DNA of 64,000 bases from Exiguobacterium aurantiacum DSM 6208 (lineage in GTDB: Bacteria; Bacillota; Bacilli; Exiguobacteriales; Exiguobacteriaceae). Location of the stretch: positions 2,237,001-2,301,000 of the forward strand of contig NZ_JNIQ01000001.1 in assembly GCF_000702585.1 (NCBI RefSeq), read 5' to 3'. The notes beneath the pieces are model-generated. The model saw nothing but the letters and a program-made list of their open reading frames with translations. It was not told where the DNA came from and made no database searches. Positions 42,496 to 52,221 of the stretch are shown here, one piece after another. The translations under genes and the position numbers were made by a program. Position 1 is the stretch's first letter, and each line of letters begins with the position of its first letter.

Positions 42496-43149
42496 TTATT
42501 GCACAAGTATGGTTCCAATACGAACAAACGATGCGCCTTCTTCGAGGGCGATTTTATAGTCATTTGACATCCCCATCGATAACTCTGTGCACGGGGCATG
42601 TTCGAACGCTCGGGCGGCCATATCGTCACGTAACGTCCGAAGTTCGCGGAACGTGTCACGGATGACCGCCTCATCTTCTGTGAATGGTGCCATCGTCATG
42701 AGACCGATGATCCGTATGTGCGGATACTGTTTACAGTTCTCGATGAACGGAAGGACTTCCTCTTTTTCAAGCCCATGTTTTGAGTCTTCCCCAGAAACGT
42801 TCACTTGTACGAAGCAATCGATGACACGATCAGCTCGCTTGTTGATCTCTTCGGCGAGGGAAAGACGGTCGAGCGAATGGATCGCTGCGACGCGCCCGAT
42901 GACTTGGCGTACTTTTCGTGTTTGCAAACTCCCGATAAAATGGACACGGGCATCTTCGGGCAGCGCCTCGACTTTATCGAGCAGCCCTTCCGGACGATTC
43001 TCTCCGAAGTCGCGAACGCCCTCCTCATAGAGCGCGTTCGCCACGTCCGACCCTACCGATTTCGTGACGGCAATCAACGTCACTTTCTGTCCGGCTTCAT
43101 GTTCGGCGATCGTCTGTCTTACTCGTTTGACATTGTTGGCTATACTCAC
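42496..43149 (-). CDS. PLP homeostasis protein (YggS/YlmE family)
   Basis: A 217-residue fold-type III PLP-binding barrel. The PLP lysine is in LIAVTKSV and the phosphate-binding part is in LSMGMSNDYKIALEEG. The family controls free pyridoxal phosphate and amino-acid balance but has no known enzymatic reaction. It overlaps pgeF by 4 bp. Confidence 0.94.
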   Translation of the reverse strand: MSIANNVKRVRQTIAEHEAGQKVTLIAVTKSVGSDVANALYEEGVRDFGENRPEGLLDKVEALPEDARVHFIGSLQTRKVRQVIGRVAAIHSLDRLSLAEEINKRADRVIDCFVQVNVSGEDSKHGLEKEEVLPFIENCKQYPHIRIIGLMTMAPFTEDEAVIRDTFRELRTLRDDMAARAFEHAPCTELSMGMSNDYKIALEEGASFVRIGTILVQ

Positions 43150-43910
43150 GATTTCTTCTCCTTGACAAGGACGGCGGCAAATCGACGAGACGCGTCACCG
43201 TTACGGTACGAGAAATACGTCCGATCGGTGACGGTCGATAAGTTCGATTGCGTGACGTCCATATTTCGTTCTGCGGCGAGCGTCTCGTTCACATGTTGGA
43301 GCGACAGTTCGGCGTGGCCGTCCTCTCGTTCATTCATGACCGCGCCCGCATACGCTGCCTCTGATACATGTTTCACCGCATCGAGGACACGGCGATCGAC
43401 TTCGTAATGCTCGGACGTGATGGCCGGTCCGACGAACATGTCGATGTCTTCTTCCGGCACTCCAAGTTCAGCGAATGCGTCCGCCATCGCGCCGACGATG
43501 TTGCCGACCGTCCCTTTCCACCCGGCGTGGGCCACTCCAACGACCCCGTGTGCTTTCGCACAGAAAAAGAGTGGCACACAGTCGGCAAAGACGAGGGCGA
43601 GCGGGACGTTCTCGGCTCTCGTGACCAATCCGTCCGTCGCTTGAATCGCTTCAGCGTAGTCGAACGCACCTTTTCCGCGGTCCGACTCATCGACAAGGGC
43701 GACCCGTTTCCCGTGGACTTGGTCCGCCCAAACCGAGTCGGCCAAGTTCAAGCCGGACTCGGTGAAAAAGCGGTTTCGATTATCGACGACAGCCGATTGC
43801 TCGTCCCCGACGTGCAGACCGACGTTTCCTTCGTTGTGCCAGTCGGTCCGGGTCGTCACGTAAGCCGAGTATCGTTCCGTTTCCGTTTCCCATGTATGAA
43901 TCAGTCGCAT
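43146..43910 (-). CDS. pgeF: Multicopper-oxidase-like purine nucleoside phosphorylase/deaminase (YlmD/PgeF/LACC1 family)
   Basis: A 254-residue member of the YfiH/YlmD family. The conserved FADCVPLFFC and VGVAHAGWKGTVGNI segments hold the metal-binding Cys and His residues. Relatives act on adenosine and other purine nucleosides; the Escherichia coli member removes a wrong L-Ser residue in peptidoglycan precursors, which would fit this wall-synthesis neighbourhood. Which activity holds here cannot be told. It follows the ftsZ terminator and starts the ylm genes. Confidence 0.88.
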   Translation of the reverse strand: MRLIHTWETETERYSAYVTTRTDWHNEGNVGLHVGDEQSAVVDNRNRFFTESGLNLADSVWADQVHGKRVALVDESDRGKGAFDYAEAIQATDGLVTRAENVPLALVFADCVPLFFCAKAHGVVGVAHAGWKGTVGNIVGAMADAFAELGVPEEDIDMFVGPAITSEHYEVDRRVLDAVKHVSEAAYAGAVMNEREDGHAELSLQHVNETLAAERNMDVTQSNLSTVTDRTYFSYRNGDASRRFAAVLVKEKKS

Positions 43911-43926
43911 GACGTTCTCCTTTTTT

Positions 43927-43958
43927 ACAAAAAAGGAGTGCCGAGAACCGGCACCCCC
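43927..43958 (-). terminator. Rho-independent terminator after ftsZ
   Basis: Minus strand GGGGGTGCCG/CGGCACTCC with a short loop, followed by TTTTTT and preceded by AAAAAA. It lies immediately upstream of the pgeF ribosome-binding site. Confidence 0.88.
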
Positions 43959-43964
43959 TATTTT

Positions 43965-45110
43965 TTAGTTACGGCGTTGTCTTACGAACGCTGGGATGTT
44001 GATCGTCTCGTCTGGGACGTCACCGCCATAGACCGGTCTATGGAAGTTCCCTTCATCTTGTGGTGCAGATTCGGTTGCTTTCGGTTGCGCCTCTGTCTTC
44101 GATTCCGCCTCAGGTTGTTTCTTCGGCTGTTGAAGGAATGGGTTCGCACCTTGCACATCTTCTGCAAATTCAGTTGCGATGACGGTCACGATGATCTCAT
44201 CGTTCAAGTTTTCGTTGATGACCGAACCGAAAATCAAGTTCACTTCTTCATCAGCGGCACTTTGAACGATTTGAGCTGCTTCCGTGACCTCATAAAGGCT
44301 GAGGCTGAGTCCGCCCGTGATGTTCATCAAGACACCTTTGGCGCCTTCGATTGAAGACTCGAGAAGTGGTGATGAAATCGCTTTTTTCGCTGCTTCGATG
44401 GCGCGGTTTTCGCCTGTGGCGACACCGACACCCATGAGCGCCGATCCTTTTTCCGTCATGATCGTCTTCACGTCCGCGAAGTCAAGGTTGATCAATCCTG
44501 GGATGGCAATCAAGTCCGTGATCCCTTGGACACCTTGACGCAAGACGTTGTCCGCCTCACGGAACGCCTCGATCATCGGCGTGTTGCGCTCGACGATTTC
44601 AAGCAACTTGTCGTTCGGGATGACGATAAGCGTGTCAACTTTTTCTTTGAACGCTTGGATCCCGTGTTGTGCGTGTTGCATCCGTTTACGTCCTTCGAAC
44701 ATGAACGGTTTCGTGACGACTCCGACCGTGAGCGCTCCGATTTCTTTAGAAATCTCAGCGATGACCGGGGCTGCCCCTGTACCTGTTCCGCCGCCCATAC
44801 CGGCTGTGACGAACACCATGTCCGCTCCGTCGAGCGCTTCGATCAACTGCTCGCGGCTCTCTTCAGCTGCTTTTTTCCCGATGTCCGGGTTGGCGCCGGC
44901 TCCGAGTCCGCGCGTCAATTTTGCGCCGAGTTGGAGTTTCACGTCCGCTTTCGACATGTTGAGCGCTTGAGCGTCCGTGTTGACTGCGATGAACTCGACC
45001 CCTTGTACTCCGTGTTCAATCATGCGGTTGACAGCGTTTGAACCACCGCCACCGACTCCAATTACTTTAATTTTTGCTACGGCGTCAATCGCCTCATCAA
45101 AGTACATCAT
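43965..45110 (-). CDS. ftsZ: Cell division tubulin FtsZ
   Basis: FtsZ polymerises with GTP to form the division ring. The 381-residue protein shows [13 protein letters not shown], the tubulin signature [15 protein letters not shown] and [11 protein letters not shown] (T7 loop, catalytic Asp). A variable linker rich in Glu, Gln and Pro ends with the conserved C-terminal peptide ([15 protein letters not shown]), which binds FtsA and SepF. ATG 45110 has a GGGGG ribosome-binding site at 8 bp. It is the last gene of the dcw cluster before a terminator. Confidence 0.98.
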   Translation of the reverse strand: MMYFDEAIDAVAKIKVIGVGGGGSNAVNRMIEHGVQGVEFIAVNTDAQALNMSKADVKLQLGAKLTRGLGAGANPDIGKKAAEESREQLIEALDGADMVFVTAGMGGGTGTGAAPVIAEISKEIGALTVGVVTKPFMFEGRKRMQHAQHGIQAFKEKVDTLIVIPNDKLLEIVERNTPMIEAFREADNVLRQGVQGITDLIAIPGLINLDFADVKTIMTEKGSALMGVGVATGENRAIEAAKKAISSPLLESSIEGAKGVLMNITGGLSLSLYEVTEAAQIVQSAADEEVNLIFGSVINENLNDEIIVTVIATEFAEDVQGANPFLQQPKKQPEAESKTEAQPKATESAPQDEGNFHRPVYGGDVPDETINIPAFVRQRRN

Positions 45111-45154
45111 TCAGGTATCCCCCTACGTAATTTCCGATTGTTAATAGCATCAGC

Positions 45155-46441
45155 TTACACGCCAAATAGTTTTTCCATTAATCGACCGAATCCATTTTTA
45201 GATTCGCGATCTGTCGCTTCCGGTTCCACATCAGAATCATGATGACGATTCGTGTGATCTGGTGTCGGAACGACCTCACGCTCCTCCGGCTTCTCCAAGT
45301 TTTGCTTCGAGACATGATGGTCGCTCATAAGCACATACTTGAGGACGCCGACGGCAGACGCGTATTTCGGGTGTCTGACACCAATCGAGGACGGTTGGTA
45401 AAGTCTCGTCTTCTGACCCATGACTCGCGTCGCAAGTTCTTGGATGCCAGGCAAGGCAGCGGCTCCGCCACAAAGGAGATAACCTCCACTGAGCGTCGGG
45501 ACGCCTACCTTTTGCACTCTATTCAACACCAATGTAAACATTTCCTCTATTCTCGCCTCTAAAACGTAACTAATTTCTGCTTGCGGCTCGTAAGCGACTT
45601 CGCCGTTAATGTTCGTGAACGAGAAGCCTTCGGTCGCATCAGCCATTTCTTCTAGGGCGAGCCCGTACTCTTCCTTCGCGACTTTCGCATCTTGGTATTT
45701 ACAATTGAGCTTGTACACCAAGTCACGTGTCATATGGTCGCCACCGACAGGGAGGATGTATGAGTAAACGAGGTCACCGCGATAGAACACGGAGACGGTC
45801 GTTTTCTCATGACCGATATCGATCAAGCCGATGCCAAGGTCGATCTCATCGACAGAAGCGGCACTCATGCCGAGCGCTAAGTTACCGAGCACGAAGCCGT
45901 CGAGCTTCAGTCCCGCACGTTCAATCGAACGGCGGATGCTATGTAAGATCGTCTTCGAGCCCGTCACCATCTTCCCGTGCATCTCTAAACGATAACCGAG
46001 CATGCCGCGTGGATCGACGACACCTGTCTGCTGGTCGACCGTGAACGAGGACGGGATGACATCGATGACGCTCATCTCATCCGGGAGACGCATCACTTGC
46101 GCCGAGTTGATGACTTCGATCACATCGGCATCCGTGATTTCTTGGTCTTCACGCTTGACCGATGCGATTCCGTGACACGGGGCGATTTGGATATGTTCCC
46201 CTTCAATGGCAACGTATACCGACCGAATTTGGTCACCGAGTGCCGCTTCGGCATGTTCGACGGCTTGTTTGATTGCTTGAACCGTCTTATCGATGTCGAC
46301 GACGGCGCCACGTTTTACTCCTGCAGACGGGGCACATCCCTCCGCCAAAATGTTAAGCGTTCCCCCGAGTAGTTCACCCACGACGAGCTTAATTTCTGAC
46401 GTTCCTATATCTAATGCGGCTACATAACCATTCGCTTCCAA
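45155..46441 (-). CDS. ftsA: Cell division protein FtsA
   Basis: FtsA is an actin-like protein that tethers FtsZ to the membrane. ATP-site motifs ALDIGTSEIKLVVGE and DIGHEKTTVSVF are present, and the C-terminal amphipathic helix is KNGFGRLMEKLFGV. Length 428. The start is a TTG, supported by GGAGGTG at 8 bp and by alignment of the N-terminus. ftsZ follows after 44 bp. Confidence 0.96.
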   Translation of the reverse strand: MEANGYVAALDIGTSEIKLVVGELLGGTLNILAEGCAPSAGVKRGAVVDIDKTVQAIKQAVEHAEAALGDQIRSVYVAIEGEHIQIAPCHGIASVKREDQEITDADVIEVINSAQVMRLPDEMSVIDVIPSSFTVDQQTGVVDPRGMLGYRLEMHGKMVTGSKTILHSIRRSIERAGLKLDGFVLGNLALGMSAASVDEIDLGIGLIDIGHEKTTVSVFYRGDLVYSYILPVGGDHMTRDLVYKLNCKYQDAKVAKEEYGLALEEMADATEGFSFTNINGEVAYEPQAEISYVLEARIEEMFTLVLNRVQKVGVPTLSGGYLLCGGAAALPGIQELATRVMGQKTRLYQPSSIGVRHPKYASAVGVLKYVLMSDHHVSKQNLEKPEEREVVPTPDHTNRHHDSDVEPEATDRESKNGFGRLMEKLFGV

Positions 46442-46668
46442 CAGGGAAACACCTCCGCGCTAAAATTTCTGTTCCAACATTCCGTTACAATATTACAGAT
46501 ATCCAAAAATATTGTTAGGTCCGGCAAGATATCTCACGTCTAAGTTTACAACAAATAAGATAGTGAGAAAAGGTAGAATCCTACAAATTAAGCGGTTTTG
46601 GGGTGTCAATTCGATTACAAACGATAAAAAAACAGCCCTATCGTGTATTAGGGCTGTAAAAAATCAGA
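46442..46668 (-). other. AT-rich intergenic region between divIB and ftsA with a divIB terminator
   Basis: At 46625-46663 ACAGCCCTA and TAGGGCTGT form a 9-bp perfect stem followed by TTTTTTT on the minus strand; this should terminate divIB transcription, so ftsAZ need their own promoter. A TTGACA (about 46598-46603 in plus orientation as TGTCAA) has no good -10 at the correct distance, and I cannot name the promoter with confidence. Confidence 0.75.
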
Positions 46669-47439
46669 TTATTCTTTCGGTTTTTCATACGGGACGAAAT
46701 AATAACCTCCATCCATGACGACGGTTCCCCGCTGTCCTTTCGGGATGTTTTCAAAGATTTCACCGTATTTCGACACCGTTTGGCCGAGTTTGAACGTCGG
46801 TGTCACAAGCGTGTTGCCATCGTTCATAAATATCTCATAACGCGTCGGCTCGCCGTCTCGTTTCGAGAAGACGATTTCCGACATACGAGCCCGCATCGCA
46901 TCGTCGACTTGTTCGAGTTCCCCGGCCACTTTCTCAAGGTCGGCGACATCGGTGAATTCACGCAACAGCGGTCCGTCCTTCAGTTTTTCCGGATCATCGA
47001 TTTGACCGGTCGGGTGGAGCGACCCGTCGGCGAGAACGACGACTTCTTCCTCGTCCGTCCGTGAATAGGCAATCATCTTCTCTTCCTCGAGATCGATCGA
47101 GACGATGTTGTACCAACTCCGATCGACATCGACGTCCTTCACCCCGGGAAGTGATTTGATCGTCGCTTCTAATCGCTTCGGAGAGACTTCGACGATTTTC
47201 GAGTTCGTGTCGAGTTCGATTTTCTCTAATACGTACGCCTCGGACAACCAATCGAGGCCGGACACGTTCACCGCCTTCACGTCAGACACCGACGTCTGCA
47301 TATAGACGACGAGCGCAATGAGCAGGGCGAACAAGAGTAAGATGGCGGACAGACGACGGTTCGCCTTCTTACGTCGCTGGTCTTTCATATACGGGATACG
47401 GTCTTCTAAACTACGGACGGTGTTCTGACGTGTCTCCAT
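46669..47439 (-). CDS. divIB: Cell division protein DivIB/FtsQ
   Basis: DivIB is a bitopic divisome protein that stabilises FtsL and DivIC. The 256-residue product has a basic cytoplasmic start, one membrane helix at about 30-48 (LSAILLLFALLIALVVYM), a POTRA domain (about 52-120) and the FtsQ/DivIB beta domain. It follows murG by 12 bp. Confidence 0.94.
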   Translation of the reverse strand: METRQNTVRSLEDRIPYMKDQRRKKANRRLSAILLLFALLIALVVYMQTSVSDVKAVNVSGLDWLSEAYVLEKIELDTNSKIVEVSPKRLEATIKSLPGVKDVDVDRSWYNIVSIDLEEEKMIAYSRTDEEEVVVLADGSLHPTGQIDDPEKLKDGPLLREFTDVADLEKVAGELEQVDDAMRARMSEIVFSKRDGEPTRYEIFMNDGNTLVTPTFKLGQTVSKYGEIFENIPKGQRGTVVMDGGYYFVPYEKPKE

Positions 47440-47451
47440 GTTCCCTCTCCT

Positions 47452-48528
47452 TTAGCGGCTTACTTCTTCCACGAGTTCAACGAGCGCTTCTGCTGCTTCC
47501 GGGAATCCTAACCGTTTCGATGCCGCAGCCATTTGTTCCTGCTCGGCTAAGACGTGACGAATCGCTTCGACGAGCGTGCCGCCGGACAACTCCGTCTCCC
47601 GAATCAATGTGGCCGCTCCGCTCTCGACGAGCGCCGACGCGTTTTTCGTCTGGTGGTCAGCGGTCACATACGGGCTTGGAATCAAGATGCTCGGTAAGCC
47701 AAGTGCCGTGAGCTCAGAGATTGTCGAAGCTCCTGCCCGGGAGACGACGAGCGTCGCACAGGCGAGAAGTTCCGGCATGTCGTAGACGTACGGCAACACG
47801 TGGACGTTGTCTGCGGTCGGGGCTTTCGCGATGACCGTGTCGTAGTGAACGTTCCCGGTCACGTAGAGCACGTTCACCGGCTCTTTGGCCAGCTCAGGGA
47901 TGGCTTCGAGCACCGCCCGGTTGATTGCTTCTGCCCCGCGGCTGCCTCCATAAATGACAACGATCGGACGCTCATCAAGTCCATAGGCGGACCGGACTTT
48001 CGCCTCATCGACGACCGTCTTCAATACTTCACTGCCACGCGGGTTCCCGATGACGCGAACGTTCGCCCCCGGAAAATGAGCTTCTGACCCCGCGAACGAT
48101 AGGGCGACACGATCCGCTTTTTTCGATAGGAACTTGTTCGTCAATCCCGGGATGCTGTTTTGTTCGTGCAGGATGGTCGGGATCCCGAGTTGTTGCGCTG
48201 TAAAGACGACCGGTCCGGAGACGAAGCCGCCCGTGCCGATGACGACGTCCGGAAGGAACGCCTTCATCTCTTTTCGGAGCTCCCGGACAGACTTCAAGAA
48301 CCAATAGCCCGTCTTGACGTTCTCAAGCGATAGCGACCGTTTCAAACCGGCGATTCGAATCGATTTGAACGGAATTCCAGCGCGAGGAACGAGGTCGGCC
48401 TCTAGACCGTTCTCCGTGCCGATATAGAGCACTTGTAAGTCAGGATGGCGTTCTTTCAACGTGTCTAGTAAAGCGAGGGCCGGGTAGATGTGTCCTCCCG
48501 TTCCCCCGCCCGAAATGATGACTTTCAT
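47452..48528 (-). CDS. murG: Undecaprenyl-PP-MurNAc-pentapeptide GlcNAc transferase MurG
   Basis: MurG makes lipid II on the inner face of the membrane. The 358-residue GT-B enzyme shows GGTGGHIYPALAL, the GTGGFVSGP segment and VVSRAGASTISEL. It overlaps murD by 4 bp. In many Bacillales ftsW/spoVE separates murD and murG; here nothing does. Confidence 0.97.
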   Translation of the reverse strand: MKVIISGGGTGGHIYPALALLDTLKERHPDLQVLYIGTENGLEADLVPRAGIPFKSIRIAGLKRSLSLENVKTGYWFLKSVRELRKEMKAFLPDVVIGTGGFVSGPVVFTAQQLGIPTILHEQNSIPGLTNKFLSKKADRVALSFAGSEAHFPGANVRVIGNPRGSEVLKTVVDEAKVRSAYGLDERPIVVIYGGSRGAEAINRAVLEAIPELAKEPVNVLYVTGNVHYDTVIAKAPTADNVHVLPYVYDMPELLACATLVVSRAGASTISELTALGLPSILIPSPYVTADHQTKNASALVESGAATLIRETELSGGTLVEAIRHVLAEQEQMAAASKRLGFPEAAEALVELVEEVSR

Positions 48529-49874
48529 CGGTTCGCCTCCTCGTATTTGCGGACGAGGTCGACGAAATGCTCGCCTCGCTCCTCGAACGTCTTATATTGA
48601 TCCCAACTGGCACATGCAGGTGACAGTAAGAGCACATCATCTTCTGCCGATTGTTCAAACGCGAGCGGTACCGCCTCTTCGAGCGTGCCGACAGCAAACG
48701 CCGGGACACCTTGCGAGGCGCCGAGTGTTTTGAACCGTTCCGCCGTCTCACCATAGGCGACGACCGCTTTGACGCGTGACATCGCCGGGATGAGTGACGA
48801 CAAGTCCGCACCTCGCTCGAGCCCACCGCACACCCAGACAATCGGTGATTCGAATCCAGCGAGCGCCGCTTCGGTCGCCACGTTATTCGTCGCTTTCGAA
48901 TCGTTGTAGACGCTGCGGCCGAGGATGCGACCCACGTTCTCAGTCCGGTGCGCGACACCGCCGAACGTCCGCAACACACGTTCGATATGTGAACGCGGAA
49001 TGTCGAATGGTTCAATGAGGAGTAGCGCCGCCAAAACGTTTTCGACGTTATGGGCACCGCCGAGCGCCAGTTCCGACACTTGGATGACCTTGTCGCCATG
49101 AACGGTGATCCAGCCGTCTTCAACGAATGCATCTCCAACCTCATAGCCGAACGTTTGCGCCGTCAACTGTTCCGGCACCCGTTTCATCACTTCCGCATCG
49201 GCGCGTTTCACGACGACCCGGTCAGCGTCGGTCATGTTACGGAACAAGTTCCCTTTTGCGTTGGCATACGATTCAAAGTCTCCGTGATAATCGAGATGGG
49301 CTTCTGACAAATTGAGAAGCGCCGCCGCTTTCGGATGAAACGCCTCGACACCCATCAATTGAAAACTCGACAGCTCGATGACGATGATGTCTTCCGATTT
49401 CGCTTTTGACGCGACTTCGATTGCCGGGAAGCCGATGTTTCCGGCCACGTGTACCGGACGGTTTCCGCCTTTTAACAGTTCGTGGACGAGCGTCGTCGTC
49501 GTCGTTTTCCCGTTTGAACCGGTGATTCCGACAAACGCCGCGTCCGTCGCCAAGTAAGCGAGTTCGACTTCCGTATAGATGGGGATACCTCGTTCCATCG
49601 CTGCTTGAAGCAACGGGATGTGGTACGGGATCCCTGGATTTTTGACGATGACGTCCGTGTCTTCCAACAAGTCGAGCGGATGGGAACCAAATACCGATTT
49701 GATTCCTAACTGCTCGATTTTCGTCCGTTCATCAGCTGACGGTTCTGAACCGGTATTGATTGTCACGACCGCTTCCACACCCGTCAAATAGGCGGCTGCG
49801 GCGAGTCCGCTGCGGGCAGCGCCGAGGACGAGGACGCGTTTACCTTTCCACTGCTTTTGCATCTGTTCCACCAT
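48525..49874 (-). CDS. murD: UDP-N-acetylmuramoylalanine-D-glutamate ligase MurD
   Basis: MurD adds D-glutamate to the peptidoglycan precursor. The ATP motif GITGSNGKTTTTTLVHEL, the HLDYHGDFESYANAK lysine (carbamylated in the family) and YNDSKATN are present. Length 449 with ATG 49874; ATG 49862 has a better ribosome-binding site (GGTGG) and could be the true start. mraY ends 3 bp upstream. Confidence 0.96.
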   Translation of the reverse strand: MVEQMQKQWKGKRVLVLGAARSGLAAAAYLTGVEAVVTINTGSEPSADERTKIEQLGIKSVFGSHPLDLLEDTDVIVKNPGIPYHIPLLQAAMERGIPIYTEVELAYLATDAAFVGITGSNGKTTTTTLVHELLKGGNRPVHVAGNIGFPAIEVASKAKSEDIIVIELSSFQLMGVEAFHPKAAALLNLSEAHLDYHGDFESYANAKGNLFRNMTDADRVVVKRADAEVMKRVPEQLTAQTFGYEVGDAFVEDGWITVHGDKVIQVSELALGGAHNVENVLAALLLIEPFDIPRSHIERVLRTFGGVAHRTENVGRILGRSVYNDSKATNNVATEAALAGFESPIVWVCGGLERGADLSSLIPAMSRVKAVVAYGETAERFKTLGASQGVPAFAVGTLEEAVPLAFEQSAEDDVLLLSPACASWDQYKTFEERGEHFVDLVRKYEEANR

Positions 49875-49877
49875 CCA

Positions 49878-50837
49878 TTACATGAGTAGTAACGACAAGA
49901 ATGCCGTGATCAAGCTGATTCCACCGAACGTCAAGACGATGCGCCATTCTGACCAACCGACCATCTCGAAGTGGTGGTGAATCGGACTCATCTTGAAGAT
50001 ACGCTTCCCTCTCGTTTTGAACGAGAGCACTTGCAAGATGACACTGAGCGTCTCGATGACGAAGATGATCCCGACGAAGACGAGCAACAGCTCGAGCTTC
50101 AGCATGAGCGCAAGTCCCGCGACCGCGCCGCCAAGGGCGAGCGATCCCGTGTCACCCATGAAGATTTTCGCCGGGTACTTGTTGAAGACGAGGAATCCAA
50201 GAAGCGCCCCGACCGCACTGAAAGCGAACCAGGCGACACCGGCCTCGTCTTGCCCGAGCGCATAAATCCCGAAGAATGCGAACGTCGGGATGGCCGAGAA
50301 CGACACGAGGCCGTCGAGGCCGTCCGTCAAGTTGACAGCGTTCGAAAAACCGACGAGCCAGAAAATGACGATGGCGACGTACAACCAACCCGTATCAAAC
50401 GCGATCGAAGTGAACGGGATTTGAATCGTCGTGTCCAAGCCGGCACCGAGTGAAAGGAACCACACGAACAACACCGAGACGACAATTTGTCCAATCAATT
50501 TTTGAAGCGATGTGAGACCGAGGTTTCGTTTATTCACGACTTTAATGTAGTCGTCGAGGAAACCAATCACCCCGAACGCCAGCGTGACGAACAAGAGGGT
50601 CCCGAAGCCCGCTACCGCATCGCCGAAAATGAGCGAGACGATGAAGCCGACGACGAGTGCGAGCAAGATGATGATGCCTCCCATTGTCGGTGTCCCAGAT
50701 TTCTTTTGATGCCAATCCGGACCTTCATCGCGGATTTCTTGACCGAACTTCAATTGACGCAACGCGGGAATGGCCCGCGGCATAACGACCAATACGGTCA
50801 ATAATGAACTGATTAAGACGATTAAACTGATTAACAT
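49878..50837 (-). CDS. mraY: Phospho-N-acetylmuramoyl-pentapeptide transferase MraY
   Basis: MraY attaches phospho-MurNAc-pentapeptide to undecaprenyl phosphate to give lipid I. The 319-residue membrane protein has ten helices; GFLDDYIKVV and NLTDGLDGL carry the catalytic aspartates, and MSPIHHHFE is the conserved His loop. Standard position between murF and murD. Confidence 0.97.
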   Translation of the reverse strand: MLISLIVLISSLLTVLVVMPRAIPALRQLKFGQEIRDEGPDWHQKKSGTPTMGGIIILLALVVGFIVSLIFGDAVAGFGTLLFVTLAFGVIGFLDDYIKVVNKRNLGLTSLQKLIGQIVVSVLFVWFLSLGAGLDTTIQIPFTSIAFDTGWLYVAIVIFWLVGFSNAVNLTDGLDGLVSFSAIPTFAFFGIYALGQDEAGVAWFAFSAVGALLGFLVFNKYPAKIFMGDTGSLALGGAVAGLALMLKLELLLVFVGIIFVIETLSVILQVLSFKTRGKRIFKMSPIHHHFEMVGWSEWRIVLTFGGISLITAFLSLLLM

Positions 50838-50859
50838 GTTCGTACCTCACTACTCTTTA

Positions 50860-52164
50860 TTATTGAACTAGACGCTCGAGCGCCAGTCCTCGCGATGCTT
50901 TTAACAATATCACAGTCTGTGGTCGTTGATAACTGCCAAGGAGCGGTTTCGCCTCCTCGACCGTGGCGACGCAAGTCACGTTGACGCGGTCATCCGTCAT
51001 CCCTTCTTGAATCCATTTCGCTTTGTCCCCAATCAAGATGCAGTCCGTGACCGGGGCCGTGATGACGCGCCCGACTTGAACGTGTTGCTCGAACTCATCG
51101 ACGCCAAGTTCGTACATATCCCCGAGGACGAGTACTCGACGGCTGAATCCTTCGAGCGATTTCACGGTCTCGATGGCAGCGATCATCGATGTCGGGCTCG
51201 CGTTGTAGGCGTCGTTGATCAAATGGGCGTCACCGAACATTTGCTTTTCCATCCGCATCGTCGTCAGTTTGACGCGGTCGAGCCCGCGTTGGATTGTCGC
51301 ATGGTCGAGCCCGAACTGACGACCGCAGGCGATGGCGTACGCGGCGTTCCGAATTTGATGGGCCCCGAGCACTTTCAGCTCGAACAACTCACCGTCGTAG
51401 CGGAAGATGGACGCGTCGAACGTCGTCTCGACGACCTCGATGTTCCCGTCCGCATCCGCATCATACCCGACCCGGAAACCTTCTCCGGCAAGGAGCGGTT
51501 CGTCCGCATCGACGATCAACACGCCGTCCGGTTTCAGCCCGGCTTTAATCTCGAGTTTCGCCTTGGCGATGCCTTGGCGTCCTCCGACTTGTTCGCCGTG
51601 CGATTCACCGATGTTTGTGACGAACGCGACGTCCGGCTTGGCGATGTTGGACAACAGTTCGATTTGCCCGAAGCCGTTCATGCCCATCTCGAGCACGGCC
51701 ACCTCGGTGTCACGCGGCATACGGAGCACTGTGAGTGGCAAGCCGACGTCCGAGTTGAAATTGCCGGCCGTCTTGTGCGTCTTGAACTTCTCTTCGAGCA
51801 CGACCGCGACCATGTCTTTCGTCGACGTCTTCCCGTTCGAACCGGTGATGGCGACGACGAGCGGATCGATCTCTGCCAAATGGCGGGCTGCCGCTTCTTG
51901 GAGTGCCTTGAGCGGAGACGGGACCGGAATCGTCACGATGCCTTCCGGCTGTTTGCGTCCTTCTTCCCAAAACGTGACGATGGCACCTTGCTCGATCGCC
52001 TTATCAATGTAATCATGTCCGTCGACGCGTGCCCCGATGATCGGGACGAACAGCCCGTCTTGATTATCGTCTCGTGAATCCGTCGCGACGTTCCGTACTT
52101 CACGCACGTCGTCCGACTTGATGCCGAACCAGCTTGCCAATGTTTGAATCGTCAATTGTTCCAT
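50860..52164 (-). CDS. murF: UDP-MurNAc-tripeptide-D-Ala-D-Ala ligase MurF
   Basis: MurF adds D-Ala-D-Ala to complete the pentapeptide. The ATP motif AITGSNGKTSTKDM, EMGMNGFGQIE and NDAYNASPTSM are characteristic. Start ATG 52164 with AGGAGG upstream gives 434 residues; the longer frame crosses the hairpin after the transpeptidase gene. Long antisense open frames over this gene are composition effects. Confidence 0.96.
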   Translation of the reverse strand: MEQLTIQTLASWFGIKSDDVREVRNVATDSRDDNQDGLFVPIIGARVDGHDYIDKAIEQGAIVTFWEEGRKQPEGIVTIPVPSPLKALQEAAARHLAEIDPLVVAITGSNGKTSTKDMVAVVLEEKFKTHKTAGNFNSDVGLPLTVLRMPRDTEVAVLEMGMNGFGQIELLSNIAKPDVAFVTNIGESHGEQVGGRQGIAKAKLEIKAGLKPDGVLIVDADEPLLAGEGFRVGYDADADGNIEVVETTFDASIFRYDGELFELKVLGAHQIRNAAYAIACGRQFGLDHATIQRGLDRVKLTTMRMEKQMFGDAHLINDAYNASPTSMIAAIETVKSLEGFSRRVLVLGDMYELGVDEFEQHVQVGRVITAPVTDCILIGDKAKWIQEGMTDDRVNVTCVATVEEAKPLLGSYQRPQTVILLKASRGLALERLVQ

Positions 52165-52186
52165 CGTTATTCCTCCTGTGACAAAG

Positions 52187-52210
52187 GAAAAGAGAGCCGA
52201 GGCCCTCTTC
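52187..52210 (-). terminator. Weak hairpin between the division transpeptidase gene and murF
   Basis: Minus strand AAGAGGGCC and GGCTCTCTT can pair with one mismatch around a very tight loop and are followed by TTCC. It could attenuate transcription into murF but is not a strong terminator. Confidence 0.4.
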
Positions 52211-52221
52211 ATCCCTTTGCG

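Noticed and set aside
46597-46625. TTGACA upstream of ftsA as a promoter
   Set aside because: The closest -10-like hexamer (TAGGAT) is 20 bp away, outside the usual spacing, so I did not call it.
50926-52077. 383-codon plus-strand open frame opposite murF
   Set aside because: It is the complement of a clearly coding gene, has no family motifs and no ribosome-binding site; long antisense frames are common at this base composition.
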